NCBI GenBank assembly: GCA_034509925.1
Contig: CM067528.1
Location: forward strand, 62,001-126,000
Reading direction: 5' to 3'
Source: Hirudinaria manillensis
Taxonomy: Eukaryota; Annelida; Clitellata; Hirudinida; Hirudinidae
Length of the DNA: 64,000 nt
Shown here: piece after piece, positions 14,010 to 26,800 of the stretch
Position numbering within the stretch: the stretch's first letter is position 1
How the letters are laid out: every line of letters begins with the position of its first letter
The notes under the pieces: model-generated
What the model saw: the letters and a program-made list of their open reading frames with translations, nothing else
Database searches by the model: none
Told to the model about the DNA's origin: nothing
Translations under genes and position numbers: made by a program

Positions 14010-17000
14010 CTATAAGATTAATTCTTCATTTGGAGGCAGCGCTTCAAAGTAGGAGTCAACAATGCTGCTCGTAACCTCTTTGAAAGATGATGGCTTCCAA
14101 TTTGGATTCATATCTTTATCAATAAGCACTATGCAAAAATTAATTCAAATAAATTTCTTTGTTAGAAGCATCACTACTGAACCCACTAGTAAATTACTTA
14201 CATGCTCGAACTCCTTCAAAAAAGTCATTGTTCTGCATGATGCGAATCACAACCCTGTATTCCATTTCTAAAACCTGTTTCAAACTCATGTTTTTGCCCC
14301 TTCTCATCTGTTCCAAGGTCAGTTTGAGTGATGTTGGGGACTGTCAAGTCAATGAGTAGTAGTTACTAAGTGAAAATGTTTAATAAATCACTACCATTTT
14401 AGTTAGAGTTTCCAAATGAGTTCTTGACCAATCAGAACCATCTTTTTCAAGTCCATTAAAAATGTCTTCAATGTTATAGGATGAAAATATATTAGTTATC
14501 AGTGCTTGGTGATTGGTAAGCACAAATGGGGTATCTTTTCCCAGTATTGTCTGGACAAATACACAACTGCATTAAATAAAATTTGAAAAACAATACTTTG
14601 TTATATGAACCATGCTGCTAGGTTATTAATTATATAATAATTGTTAAATAAGTGAACAATCATCAATTCAGTTGCCTCATCATGGTAATGGTCCAGAATT
14701 TCTTTAATATCTTCAAGACTTGGTGAAGCCAATCTCAATAGATCCTCCTCTAGATGATCAATCTGAGTAAAATGTGAATATGTAATTCCAATAGCATTTT
14801 ATACAGAAAATAAACCTTTGCAGATTCCACAAAATGTGTTGCTATCCCAGCTCTTAATGTGTCTCTTCCTTTTAGTCTGAAGCCTGTCAAAGCCAGAAAA
14901 TTTCCAAGTCCACCCAAAAGTCTAGGCAAGAAATGGCCACCTCCCACATCAGGTATCAAACCTAAATTCACAAATCTCATAAATAACTCTGAATTTGGAA
15001 GTGTCATATCAGCCTTTCTAGAATAATCATTAGAAATTATGAACCTTTTAGGTAGATTTTATCCTTAATGATTGGAACAGTAACAATATAAAGTAAGAAA
15101 ATTTTTGTAAGAAAAAATGATTTAAAAATATAACTTCAAAATGTGTCTAAGTTGTTCAATGGAATTTAGAGGAAAAAACACATCCACAAATTAACTAAAA
15201 TAAAAAAAAAATCCATTTTCTCCCGTAAATCAGAGACTTATACATTAATCCTGCCCAAATAGACAGGGAGTAAGGTGATTGACTTGGGAGCCCACCCACA
15301 ACCTTTTTTTCTACTTTAGATAATCTCAGCCAGAGAATCAGTAAATTATTGGGTTATTTAGGGTTTTTAAGAAGTTAGGACTAATTCTTGTCAATGCAAG
15401 TGACATTGATGATGCCATCCATCAGGATGGAGGAGGAGGAGGAGGGTAACGACCTCGTTGTTATATCAACCTTGTGGATGGCATATGAAGATGGTTGATG
15501 ATATGAAGATGGCAGAGTGGGTAACATTCATCAACAAGCTATTAAGTGTCATGTTTGAAACTTGGCATGCACCACTGAGGAGCAACCTCAGGTGGGATGC
15601 CTTCACATTTCAAGGCACTAAAAGATCAGATAAATGCATTAGCACTACCTCTCGACACCATGCTTAAGAAAACATGGCATCTTATCAAAATTATGGTAAG
15701 TAATCTTGCCTTGTTTCTTTCATTGCAATTTAAGTTCCTCTTCAGTTTCTATTGGATTAGTCGTTGAAATCAAAAGATGTTTTTACAACATTCCATACCA
15801 AACTGTGAAATCTTTAAAATTTACCTGTTATTTTCCAGAGGTAGCACATATTTTAAAACAACTACGATTCTTCACATTTGATTCCATTTGTCTTTTGACA
15901 CTCTTCAAAGTAAACCCATATTACATTATCATATTAATGACAACTGACAGCCAAACTCATCTTTGGCAAGAAGTTCAACCATTCCTCTGTGAGTTACATT
16001 GCTTTGCATTTGTAGAGTACAAGATTGCTATGATGGTGTTCGAATACCCCCTGGGTCAATCACCATCATATCTGTTCAACATCTTCAGGGACATAGTGGA
16101 CTCAAGTCTTTTCTGACCACATGTGCTATGCTCAATGGTAGGTCCTGTCACTAGCCCGTAGATTTGGAATCCGGACACTTCTATCAATTCAGACCCAGCT
16201 GAGTTCCATATTGACCTAAAGACTGTCCAGTGGCCTTGAAGTCCCTTCCACATATACCCCACTTAAAAAACATTCAGAACTGTTATTATTATTATAACTG
16301 CCATAAATAGGAGACTCAGCCAGAAAAGTTACCCTAACCCTAAGAATATTTATGCAAAACACTAAGAGGCAAGTTAAAATTTGGGTACATGTTTAAGGAA
16401 GGTCCACAATTATTTAAATTTGAGTCGCGGGCTATAGCTTAAGTGGGAAAGCACAAAAAACAGAATGCTTTCTAAGCAAACTTAAATCTAATTCATGAAA
16501 TTGAGGAAATGTGTCAATTGATTTCTATAAATTTCTTGGAGAAATTACACTTGAATTGATGGAATTGCAATTAAATGTTTTCATTTGTCACTAACTTTGC
16601 ATTTTTGAAATGAAATATCTTAAAAGATTTATAGCAAGCTATTGTAGTTCAAATATGTTGGGGTTCCACTTATAAACATTTCATCCCAAATCCTGCATTT
16701 GGTTGCCAGCTAAATGTCCCCAATGGTTGATCCTCAATGAGCACCATAACAATGCTAGAGCAGCTAGAGTATTCCCATCATATTCAAATATATGTGGTTT
16801 TTGGTACAATCGTGAAAATTTTTGTTCACCTATGGCAGTCTCAGGCATTGCAAATACCGTTCTTTCTGTGGCCACCCTAAAATTACCATGGACTGAAAGT
16901 CCTGCGCCCTGGTGTAAAAAAAATGAAATTGCATGATCAAGAAAAAAATAACTTGCAATAATTTCATATCACCCCTCCCATGGTTATTCCATCAATCAGG

Positions 17001-17986
17001 GCAACCCATGGGATTTTTGACATTCCTGAAAAAGAATGGTGTTTAACAACATTATGCAAACATGATCATGAATTGCACAATAAAACTAGCTTATATCTTA
17101 TACATTACTAAATTTTTTCTCAGGCAGTTTTTAGTGCTGACTTAAAATCTGAAAACTGATTTGCTCTATCAGTTCAAAATTTCAAGATATTGTTTTATTT
17201 AACTACCAAATATATTTTATTTGCCTAAATAGGAATACAAGCTATTAGCTCATATGTGACTCAACCTAATATGTATATGTAGAGACACATTCAGCAATTG
17301 TAATATATATATATATATATTTATTTTCTAAAATATAAGCATTACTACATTAAACTATATCTTCTAAAGTAATAATTACTTTAAGACTATCTCCACTAAC
17401 ACCAACCAATTGCATGATTCAAAAAGTATTCCTCTTGGAAAAATTTTTTTTTCAACTCTAAGGTGCTTCCTGAAACAGCTAAATATGTAATTGTTGTCAC
17501 TGCTTTGACGTTTTGAAGTTACCAGCCATCAAATAAAATAATAATAATGGAAACCAAGGAAAATAGAACATAAATTTAAATTAATTCTTAAATCATTATT
17601 TAAAAAATAGGAAATTCAAGACAAATTCGTTTTTTAATCATTATTCAATTTTAGTGTTTCAAACCTTTTACATCACCTCCAGCACAAAATGCTTTCTCTC
17701 CAGCACCCTTGATTATAATCATCTTCAAACCACTCTCTGATTGCCATGCCTGAAATTTATAAGTGAGTTTGCATGAGGCATCATTTGTGAAACACACATG
17801 TAGGCAAAAAAATACCTTCATGAATGGATTTATTGCTTTTATCATAGGGAGATTAAGTGCATTGAGTGATTTGGGTCTGCTGAGTGTTATAACGGCCTTG
17901 TCAGAAAAGGTGTCGATCATAACTTCGTCACAAAGTGTCGTACTATTAACACGAGCTAATGCCATCTGAATAAGCGACAAAGCCAT
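14010..17986 (-). CDS. HIBCH: 3-hydroxyisobutyryl-CoA hydrolase homolog
   Basis: HIBCH hydrolyses 3-hydroxyisobutyryl-CoA in mitochondrial valine catabolism and belongs to the enoyl-CoA hydratase/crotonase superfamily. Ten minus-strand exons give 371 residues in frame (human 386): 17816-17986, 17665-17749, 17407-17469, 16973-17025, 16830-16908, 14816-14961, 14658-14762, 14395-14550, 14202-14340, 14010-14128. Visible motifs are [16 protein letters not shown] (CoA-binding oxyanion loop), [50 protein letters not shown] with the catalytic-region Glu, [10 protein letters not shown], and the C-terminal [15 protein letters not shown]. Exon 3 uses the unusual donor GTTGGT. The N terminus ([15 protein letters not shown]) is short and only weakly mitochondrial-like, so an upstream targeting exon could be missing. 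The 1.87-kb intron 14962-16829 contains no recognised gene. Confidence 0.95.
17303..17321. repeat. (AT)n microsatellite in HIBCH intron
   Basis: An uninterrupted run of about nine AT units lies within the HIBCH intron between exons 3 and 4. Confidence 0.8.
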
Positions 17987-18620
17987 GTCAAACCATCAAA
18001 AAAAAATACATGGTAACCTCACATGGGAGCTCTTGTCAAGCGCCAGCCTACAAATGAGAAATCTGCCTTCAAAGATGGTAAAAACCCACTTTTATATACA
18101 ACTTACAAATTGATCCCTTTCCTTCTTATTAAAGCGAGTGACATTCTGTGTTTAAAAAAAGGTATATATAACAAACTCAGTGAAATTCTATAAATAAAGC
18201 TGGATGCACCTCACAATTGTACACCGAGACATCAACAGGACCAGATGGTGCAATACGCAATCAGACCACCCCCAGTATTCCTTATTTCCAAATCTGACTG
18301 AGTTGAGTACTACAAAACAATTAACCAATTGCAGACCAATGCAAGCAATAATCGAAAATAAAATTGTATTAAAAATTAAAGGTAAGTAATGGAAGGCTCC
18401 ACAATAAATTATTAAGTAACTTTCGGTAAATTTTGACTATATTTTACGTAGTAGGATTGAAAAGTTGTTTATGTTTTTTTTTTTCAATATTTAAATTATT
18501 TGCTTTGATTGTATTTTTTATATTATTTTGATAATATAAAATATAAAAATTTATATAAATACAACTTCTACGGAGGTTATACTCAAATAGTAGACAACGA
18601 GATCTTCCGAAAGGAGATTC

Positions 18621-18796
18621 GATTGCCAACGATTATGAGAGCTTTAGACTGAGCTGTTGGGTAACTTGAGAAAATAAAGCCGTTTTTATTTAATAAAATA
18701 AGACTATTTTTACAAGCCCTCGTTGCCATGCCACCCCCTCAATTATGCCACTTTTGCTCGGTTCCGAATGGTGGAATACTAGGGAGACTTGACTGT
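18621..18796. mobile_element. Pogo/Tigger-like non-autonomous repeat, copy 1
   Basis: Starting near gattgccaacgattatgaga and ending gagacttgactg followed by TA, this roughly 175-bp sequence is repeated at 19021-19183. Read on the minus strand the end is TA-CAGTCAAGTCTC, which resembles pogo/Tigger termini (CAGT next to a TA target). The body shares gagctttagactgagc, ggtaacttgagaaaataaag and cttttgctcggt with copy 2. Only one end of the element is evident, so it is probably truncated. Confidence 0.55.
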
Positions 18797-19020
18797 ATCT
18801 AGAATATTGTTGATTAATAATATATATATAAAATTACTCTACACCGCCGAAAGCAATAAAACTTGACTACCGTCAATAAAGTAAAAAATGTTTCGAAAAA
18901 AAGTTTGATTAGAGACCAAAAAATCCCTACAAATTTGTAAAGTTGAATTTACATTAAAATTTTATAGCTCTCCTACAGATCCAATGGTGCTTTTAAACCC
19001 TGTTTCGTCTTTTAAAAAAA

Positions 19021-19183
19021 GCAATTGCCAATTATGAGAGCTTTAGACTGAGCTTTTGGGTAACTTGAGAAAATAAAGCCGTTTGTATTTGATAAAATAA
19101 GGCCATTTTTAAAACCCTCGTTACTACGACATCCTCGCTACGATGACACTTTTGCTCGGTCCCATAGTAGCGAGACTTGACTA
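19021..19183. mobile_element. Pogo/Tigger-like non-autonomous repeat, copy 2
   Basis: This second copy, in the same orientation as 18621-18796, starts at a shared attgcca-attatgagag stretch and ends cgagacttgact next to a (TA)n run. Divergence between the copies is obvious in the middle, so they are old or independently inserted. The assignment to pogo/Tigger is inferred from the terminal bases only. Confidence 0.55.
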
Positions 19184-19764
19184 TATATATATATATTATT
19201 TATTTATTCGAGAACTCCGTTAAAGTCATGGCCAGGAAAACCCAGCGGAAAGTGTTTCTTCCTGCCCACTACGAAAAAGTTACGTGATCATCCTTAAATC
19301 TTGGACCATATTAAATCTCTACATTAATCATCTCAACTCAATATTTTTCAGTTATTTTCAATGATTGGGCTAAGAATCCAGTTGAATTTACATTTAATTC
19401 TTAATCTAAGTAAAAATAATTTAAGATATATATTCTATGTGAATACAATACATATCCTCTTATTTTGGGCTTTGTATGACTTTTAAAATCAAGGTTATCG
19501 TAAAAAAAGTGGTAGGCCATAAAGTTTCTTTTATCACTGTTTATAAATACATATGTATTATTTTTTTATTTATTCATCTTTAAATCTTCAAAATTAAAAA
19601 TTTCTGGGACCATTATCTATCGGTTAAAAAAAGAATTTTGATTCTAGCTCTTTCCGTTCCGCAGATTTTGACGTTCAAAAAGTTTGCCAACTTCAACGTC
19701 GTCATTTTAATTTGATAGTTTATTGAAAACTTTCAAGCTAAGGTTTTTTTGCATCACCTCTTTA

Positions 19765-20493
19765 GAATGAGTGTCATTTTGGTCAACACGCACTCAAACG
19801 CGTAAATTGGTGAAGCGAGTTAGTTAAGCAACAATGTAATGTTATTGAACAAATTCATTGTTGCTATATTGCTAAAACAGATTTGGAAAAAGGCTGTTAA
19901 GGAGATTATTTCAATTCTTGAAGGTCTGAGAAAAACGAATAATTTGATTTTCATAAAGATTCAAAACCTTGAGAAAGGCAATGTGATTGAAAATGCAGAT
20001 TTTCCAGGAGTGCATTTCCCAGTTCGAGATAACTGCATTTTTATTCTCCAAGGACTTTTTTAAAGGATGCTGTGATAAAATCTCATTTGGTTAGTGTAAG
20101 GAAAATGGCTTTAATGTCATTTTAGTACTTGTTTAATAATTTTTCATTTTTTATTCAGATTTCTGCTTTGTATATCAATGGGAGTTCCGACCTAGATACA
20201 ACAATAAAAAAGATAATTGAAGCAACTTATGTTTGAGGATATGGAATGATCATTTAGCCTCATGGGGCAGTGTGGCAAAATTGCCTTTGGACAATCTGAG
20301 ATGATGAAAGTTGTGCTTGGTTAGTCAAATGGCTTTAATGTCATACATTTTATAGCTTTGACCATATAACCATACTTAGTCAGGTGAAGTGAAGAAGAAT
20401 CCAAACAACCTCCACCACCCAAGATTTGGAGAAAGGACTTTGCAAATGGGAATGCCAGAGATAGGGGAGCTGGAAGTCGAAAGTGAAAATTAA
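19765..20493 (+). CDS. Unassigned small multi-exon gene (model uncertain)
   Basis: Several phase-compatible exon-like segments occur in series. They are an ATG start at 19767 (MSVILVNTHSN) with a GTAAAT donor; a middle region to about 20090 open in two frames (one contains FQECISQFEITAFLFSKDFF); 20159-20230 (ISALYINGSSDLDTTIKKII); 20271-20319 (CGKIAFGQSEMMKVVLG); and a last exon 20384-20493 (EVKKNPNNLHHPRFGERTLQ and onward, to TAA). The last two join cleanly, with good donor and acceptor sites. I do not recognise the protein and the upstream phases are not resolved. It could be one small cytosolic protein gene or a decayed one. Confidence 0.35.
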
Positions 20494-21450
20494 ATGTCGA
20501 TGAATGAACGATTTTTGTAAATAAATATTCTTTAGTTCTTTAGTTAATAGTTGTGGCGGGTTGGTTACGGTCAATCTGCGAATAATGGTGCCGGGATATG
20601 GTCGGGTAGCCCATGTATAATGTCTGGGATTAGGCTGGGGAACCCTCGACTGGAGGCCAGGATTTTGCAGGGCAACTCGAGCTTAATAGCCGTGCATCCC
20701 GCGCGAGTCCCTTGCGCACCCCGCAGACAAAACCTACTGGGGACCCGCGAATATGCCCGCACGGGCCCCTCCTGGGTGTGTTAGATGGGATGTTATTAAC
20801 TGACTGAGCCACATTGAAAAACTTATTATCGTACAAGCTCTTGTACGGGTCTTGTAAGTAGTCCGAAACTAGCAGATTTCTTCTGTTCACACTTAGCAGA
20901 TAATTTGTTTTCTCAGTCAGAAAATCTAGTTACTTAACTGATCATGGCAACATGAGCTCTGTTTGAGCTGTATCAGAACTTGAACTTCAGTTGCAACTTT
21001 TTCTGAGCTTTTCAAGATCGTCAGTGTTCACGGATGGCTTTCTTCAAATTCTTAGTTTTGATTACTCCTTGCGCCTAAATGAAAATCTTTCCAATAGCTT
21101 ATTGCATTTTGAGGCTGGTCATTTGCGTTTTACATTATACATTATTTATTGGACATTCATTGCATCATTATTTGAAACCCTTGATTTTTATTTATGATCA
21201 TTTCATTATTGATAAATAAATTCGGTCTAATTATCCTATATTATATTCGGTGGTCTAAAGCGTCGGCAGTTAAAGCAATATTAGATAATGTAAGCAAAAT
21301 AAGTTTAAAGTTTATACAGAATTACTTGATTTTTTTTCGCATTAATACGATTTCAAAATTTATAGAAATTTCCATGGAGACCTTTGGAGAGTATCTCGCC
21401 ATCAAACCAATTGAGATGAAATATTCTAAGTTATCAAATTAGATAAAAAG
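20494..21450. other. Intergenic region before CCDC157
   Basis: This region contains the GC-rich repeat at 20560-20795 and then AT-rich DNA. An 82-codon ORF at 21194-21442 shows no family resemblance and sits where the CCDC157 5' UTR and promoter should be. Confidence 0.5.
20560..20795. repeat. GC-rich dispersed repeat, copy A
   Basis: An abrupt GC-rich block in AT-rich surroundings. Its 20700-20785 part, read on the minus strand, matches 29850-29940 closely (shared gggcatattcgcgggtcc, taggttttg, gcgcaaggga). The two copies are in inverted orientation about 9 kb apart. No ORF of interest was found, and the class of element is unknown. Confidence 0.7.
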
Positions 21451-24400
21451 ATGGCTCATCTGTTGGGGACAAAAGATTGCATAGAAAATTTGGGAATCGA
21501 TATACTGGATTTACAAAATATCATAGATGATATATGTAAAAAAATCAGAGTCCAGCCAAAATACAATTCCTGGAGAAGCCCCGACATTCTTTCTTGTGAT
21601 TTGGACGTAAATGATTTATTAAAGAAACACGCATTTTGTGCAGATGACGAAGAAAATCAACATTCACATATTGTCTTAATTGAACTTGTCATTGATAGGT
21701 GAGATCCATTCATTTCTTATACACGTACTGAGTAAGCTCGGGGTTGAAACGTCGATCAGCAGATTTTTATTTAACATTCAAATATTATTAGAAACATTAC
21801 TTATTTGGAAATGTCTAACACATATTGGTTATTTTAATACAGGGATAGTATTATAGATATTAACAATTTACTCGTTTTCGAATTTTAAGCAAGGGTTTTA
21901 TTACATGACTATTTCATAAAAATGCGCAATTAAATTCAAATAAAAAGGTATACCAAGCTACTTGTTTTCAGCTGAAATTGAAATACTATTTTAGGTTAGT
22001 TTTGATCATTCAGTTGCTCCAGCATTTCTTAGGCCATGATGCAGATATCCAATCAACCAACAGTAAATCAATTGGGATCATTGCAAAAAGATTTTGGAAT
22101 TTGCTGGATTCATTTATAAAGAAATTGAGGGTAATTTGGACATAATTACTACATTTTAGCACATATGACAAGATCTATGTCAAATAATTGTAACCAGACA
22201 ACTGACAATGACATTTACTCATACAAAGACAAAGTATCAAAAAATATTTCGCCTCTTATACTTGTTGACCCATTCAAGGAGGTTAATATGAAAACAAAAT
22301 ATGAAGAAGTTAGTAGCTTCAGTTCTTAGTTTTACCTAGCATTAGATGTACTTTTACATTATGACACAAAAAAGTTGTAAAAAATTTGATTAAAAAATCA
22401 TTGCTTTAGATAGGCTGCCAGACAATGGAAACACTTTTTATGGGTTGCTTAAATTGCAAAAATATGCAGTCATATTTAGTTTCTCTTTTGAATCAAGTAT
22501 TTCATTTTCACAACCACCTGTTGAAGAATGATGCATTTAAAAGAAAGGATACTAAAAGTGATTTATTAATGAAAGGCAAGAATATGTCTTTAAAATACAA
22601 TCAAATATAAAAATTTCAACTATTGCAACAGAAAGTGAAGTTTGTACAGTTCTTGAAGACACTAAAAAATGTTTCAGAGAAATTGAAGAGGTATTTATTA
22701 AATATGAAGAGAAAATCAAAGGTTTAAAATCTTCAGGAGAAGAACAAAATATGAGAAATAAGAAAGTTGAAAATGCTTTGATTAAAGCAAAGAAAGACCT
22801 GGACATAATCAAGGGAACTAACAAGGCTTTAGAAAATAAAAAAAAAGTATGTACACATAATTTTGTTATTCTTATCATTTATATTTTGTTTATAATCTCC
22901 TTTATTCCCTTGGACATGATGGATTTTGGTTTGCCTCAAGAGAGTGTGTGGCTAAATGCAACAATATTTAAATTAATTAATTTATTTAAATTTAAGAATA
23001 TTTAAATAATAAAGTTAAAAGAATAGTCATGATAGCCCTATAAGATAACATTATAAATGCTCATTGTAATGAAGAATCAATTTCCTGAAACCATGAGTTT
23101 CAACTCCCTTGATGGGCTCCATGTCTATCATGGCTATCATGTTGTCTAAGGGAATGTTTACGTTTCACTATTAATATGGAAAAGTGGCTGATAGGTACTG
23201 GTGTCAAACTTGATTGAACTCACCCTCATAGCTGCATACACGTTTGAGTGATATTACCTAAAATATGGCCCGAAAATGGCTGGACCTGAAAAGATTGCCA
23301 GATTTTGGACTTAGTGGAACCTGAGCCAAAGTTTGGTACATCCCTAATTGATATCAACTTTTTCCAGTTATGTACAATATTTATTTCTGTCTGTGTATTA
23401 GTTGCAACAATAATTTTGGATTATTAAAATACTCATTCATCAAAGAATAGCTTATTTCAGTTTTCATGCCTTTTTTGAGACTCTTCTTTGTCATGCACCA
23501 TCTCTTACCTGCAATGTGAATTTTCTATTAAGACATAAACTCAGATCAAAGGCTTGCTTATCAAACCATCTAACTGAAATTTGACACAGACAAATAGGCC
23601 TAAGGATGTCTAGAGTAATTTATATCTTGGATAAGTTTAAGGTACATTTGAAGCACAGAACCATTTGATTCAGGACCTGGCCTGAAAACAGGAGACTATT
23701 GAATAAGAATATAAAATAAAGTAATTCTTTGGAGATGTCCTTATTAATCACTATGACTAGTTAGGTAAGTTGAAGTTAGATTATGCCACTATTCACTCTA
23801 AAGTTTTCTTTATTTACATTTTATTTATCAATTTCTGGCCTGGTTTTCCCTAAACTTAAATTTTCATAGGTCACGAACTTTAGATAACATTCTTAGGATA
23901 ATTTTGACCATTATTGCATGTATGCAGTACACTAATGCACATATATATATATTTATAAGTGAATTTTCTTTGCAGAGCTTAGAATTAGCAATGGATCACA
24001 TGATAATCAAACATGAAGCTGATGTAAAGGTTGTCAGAAAAGAAATAGAAGAGACCAAAATTGAACTCCAGATGGTTAAAACAAAATTTGAGGATGAAAA
24101 AGAAATTAATAATAAACTTGGTTTGAATCATTCCATTAATATAAAACTTAGCATCATATAATTTACAAACATTTATTAATCTTATGCAACTCCTTTACTG
24201 CAGAAATTTCATACTTTGAACTTAAAAACAAGCTGATTGATAGCATGTGTGCAAGGGAACATCTGGAGAAAGATATGCAAGAATTGGTGGGCCAATTGCA
24301 GGATGTTTCTGACAAACTCAATGAAGCTCATTTGCAACTAAAGAAAAAAGAATTAAAGTATCAAAATTACTATGAGCAGTTCCAAGTATGCTTCCAATAT

Positions 24401-26008
24401 TCAGAAGTGTTTTTCTAACAGTGCAAAAAGTTGCATAAATTATCAAATTTTTGCAATATATAAATTCATAAATAACATTTTTGTGGCAATATCACGTTAC
24501 TAGAAATTAAGATTAATTGTAAAGTTTATACAGTTTATCTGTAGCAAGCGGGAATCACTCATAAAGAGAATTGAAATGATGGATGAGAATAACAAAGAAC
24601 TACAGAAGAAAGCATTGGAAGCAGAGAAATTCAATGAAGTCATGGCCAGCGAGATCAGAATGTTGCAAGCAAAAGTGAAGGCCATTGAAGTTATTTAGCA
24701 ACTTCATTTTATTACCATCTCCTTAGCTTAACATGCATTGAATACCTTTCAACCTTTAAAGATTGAAAAGAATCTGAGTGAGGTAGAAGATACAAAACTT
24801 AAGAAAGACTTACTGAGCCTTAATCATGAACTTAAGGAAACTCATTCAGGTTGTTTCTGTATTCAACCATTTAATAGCTAACATTTTAGGTTGACTGATG
24901 CATAAACAGAATCTGAACACCTCAAAAACAAATTTATGGAACAGAGAAAAAAATTTGACTTTAAATATGTTAGTAAAAATTGCTCAGGCCCCAAGCTCAA
25001 AAAGTCAAAAATTAATACAGGAATGCATGATGCTGACAGTTTAATCAAGTTAGTAATTGAAATTGGTGTCCATGCCATTCAGTCAGGGGTCCCCAATGCC
25101 CATCCAGGGGCCAAAATTGTTACATGAGGGTTTCTTATGCAGCTTAACAAATTTATTATTAAGCATGACCTACTAGGTCATTTCTTGGTTTATTTGTGCA
25201 AATAATGATTTTTTCTTGACTTTATTCGCAAAAATCACATTATTTCTAAATAACCAGATTTAAATGCTTAATTGTGATAAAATGCTAAGCCTTTGTCATT
25301 TGAATCAATATTATACATCAATATACAATGACCATATTTAAAAAAGGCCTTTTGTTGTTGATCTAAATGTGATTAAATCTTTCACCAATTCATAGTCATT
25401 CCATTTCTTCTTTTATTCTTATAAATCTTGTTATTATTAAATAATATGACAATTATATTTTCTTGACAGTTTATCAGAATTACATTCTATTCAATTCCTT
25501 AACTACAAAAATAAATTTGACCTCTGCTAATCTCCAGTTGGAGCTCATTGAGCTGTAACATTCTAGTGAATATTAGAAAAGTATGTTTATGTCTGTGTGT
25601 GGACTTTCAAAAATTTTTATTCATGTGGCCTATGGACACCTCGAGACTTTTGAATGTGGCCAAAGTGTGGCAGTGCTCGAAAGGTTAGGGACCCCTGAAT
25701 TAAGTCATTATTTATCAAATCATACTAGTGATTATTACTTATGTAAAAATTATTCACCAGTGATTTTGAAAATTGTCCTGTCGAAGAAGAGAAATACTTT
25801 AGAGGTTGATGCAATATATTATATAAGAAAAATTTCTTTATAAAAATATTGAGTATAACAAATTTTAGGAAGCCAGTACTTGGAAACAAAGTCATCAACT
25901 ATGAACATGTCATCATATGAAAAATTTCACTGCAGATATTGTGGAGAATTATGTACCAGTCATTCTGACCTTGCTTTACATGCTATATATTGTATATTTA
26001 AGACATAA
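21451..26008 (+). CDS. CCDC157: Coiled-coil domain-containing protein 157 homolog with C-terminal CCHC finger
   Basis: CCDC157 is a conserved coiled-coil protein, in mammals linked to sperm and Golgi/acrosome function. Exons: 21451-21698, 21995-22130, 22198-22308, 22410-22557, 22632-22846, 23976-24120, 24204-24385, 24549-24689, 24762-24849, 24910-25065, 25869-26008, giving 569 residues with every phase consistent. The N terminus MAHLLGTKDCIENL and the segment SHIVLIELVIDRL match vertebrate CCDC157 closely, as does the later CLNCKNMQSYLVSLLNQV block. From about residue 215 to 480 it is long heptad-rich coiled coil (KRESLIKRIEMMDENNKELQ and similar). The last exon encodes C-x2-C-x12-H-x3-C, a zinc-finger-like end I do not remember in the vertebrate protein. 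The splice between exons 10 and 11 uses a weak GTGTCC donor, so the end is less certain. A hAT-type element sits in the last intron. Confidence 0.86.
25084..25697. mobile_element. Non-autonomous hAT-type element (MITE) in CCDC157 intron
   Basis: The ends are inverted: CAGGGGTCCCCAA at the left and, read on the other strand, CAGGGGTCCCTAA at the right (12 of 13 match). The flanks CATTCAGT (25076-25083) and AATTAAGT (25698-25705) agree at 6 of 8 positions, as expected for an aged 8-bp hAT target duplication. The CAGGGGTC-type terminus is characteristic of hAT elements in many animals. The interior has no transposase ORF, so it is non-autonomous (614 bp). Confidence 0.8.
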
Positions 26009-26800
26009 ATATATCTGAACATTGTACAATCTCTACCAATTTATTTGATCTAAATCTACATATGTGGATTTTACAGTACACTAAATACAAATCTTTCACC
26101 TTTAAAAATTTTTAGCATCCCTTCCTTGCCTCCGATGATTTTCACATATTCATATATGGAAGGGAGATCTACAGTTCATAAACAAATGACTAAAATGCTG
26201 AACTATTGGTGATGGTTGGCATAATTTTATAAGCAGAGTAATACTCTGGTTATTGTTTATTAGAAAATGAAGTATGAAGTAGATTTATTTCATGGGGAGA
26301 ATAATCAATTATCATCAAACATTAATTTTGACCTGACCTCTTCACTAAATTCTTTTAATTTTCAGCTAAAGGTCTCAGAATTCTGATTTAATGCAACATC
26401 ATGACACAAGTTAATGTTTTGGAGCTTGCAAATGTGGCCTTATATTCATGTTTGAATGATTATCAGCAATTTGTTTGTTTTGCCAACAATTTTATTTGGA
26501 TATCTCCATTCTCATCCTTTGGAGAACTTGGTGCAACATAAATTATTACAACCTTATTTGGAAAGTGAAGTTTAATGAATTCTGAATTACAATGATTTTA
26601 GTGTTGTTGTTTATACTTTTTTGAGTTACCCAAAAATGTATAAGTCTGTATTATATGGATGATTTATTTTATCAATGGATAAAAATAAATGTTTGAGTTG
26701 TTAAAACTAATAAAAAAGCTAAATCTGAAATGGAAATTAGAACATCATACAATAGGGGAATAATTTTTGTGGAGCATTCACATTGATGAACGAGGCTATG
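26009..26800. other. Convergent intergenic region
   Basis: About 0.8 kb of AT-rich sequence between the CCDC157 stop (+) and the stop of the two-pass membrane gene (-). It contains several AATAAA-like hexamers and no coding signal. Confidence 0.55.

Larger units (their letters stand above)
17987..19760. other. Intergenic region upstream of HIBCH
   Basis: This 1.8-kb AT-rich region contains the paired pogo/Tigger-like repeats listed separately. No conserved coding sequence is visible. Confidence 0.55.

Noticed and set aside
22551..22632. Apparent frameshift in CCDC157 exon 4/5
   Set aside because: A 74-nt GT-AG intron (donor after ACT AAA A at 22557, acceptor gcaacag at 22631) restores the coiled-coil frame, so no frameshift is needed.
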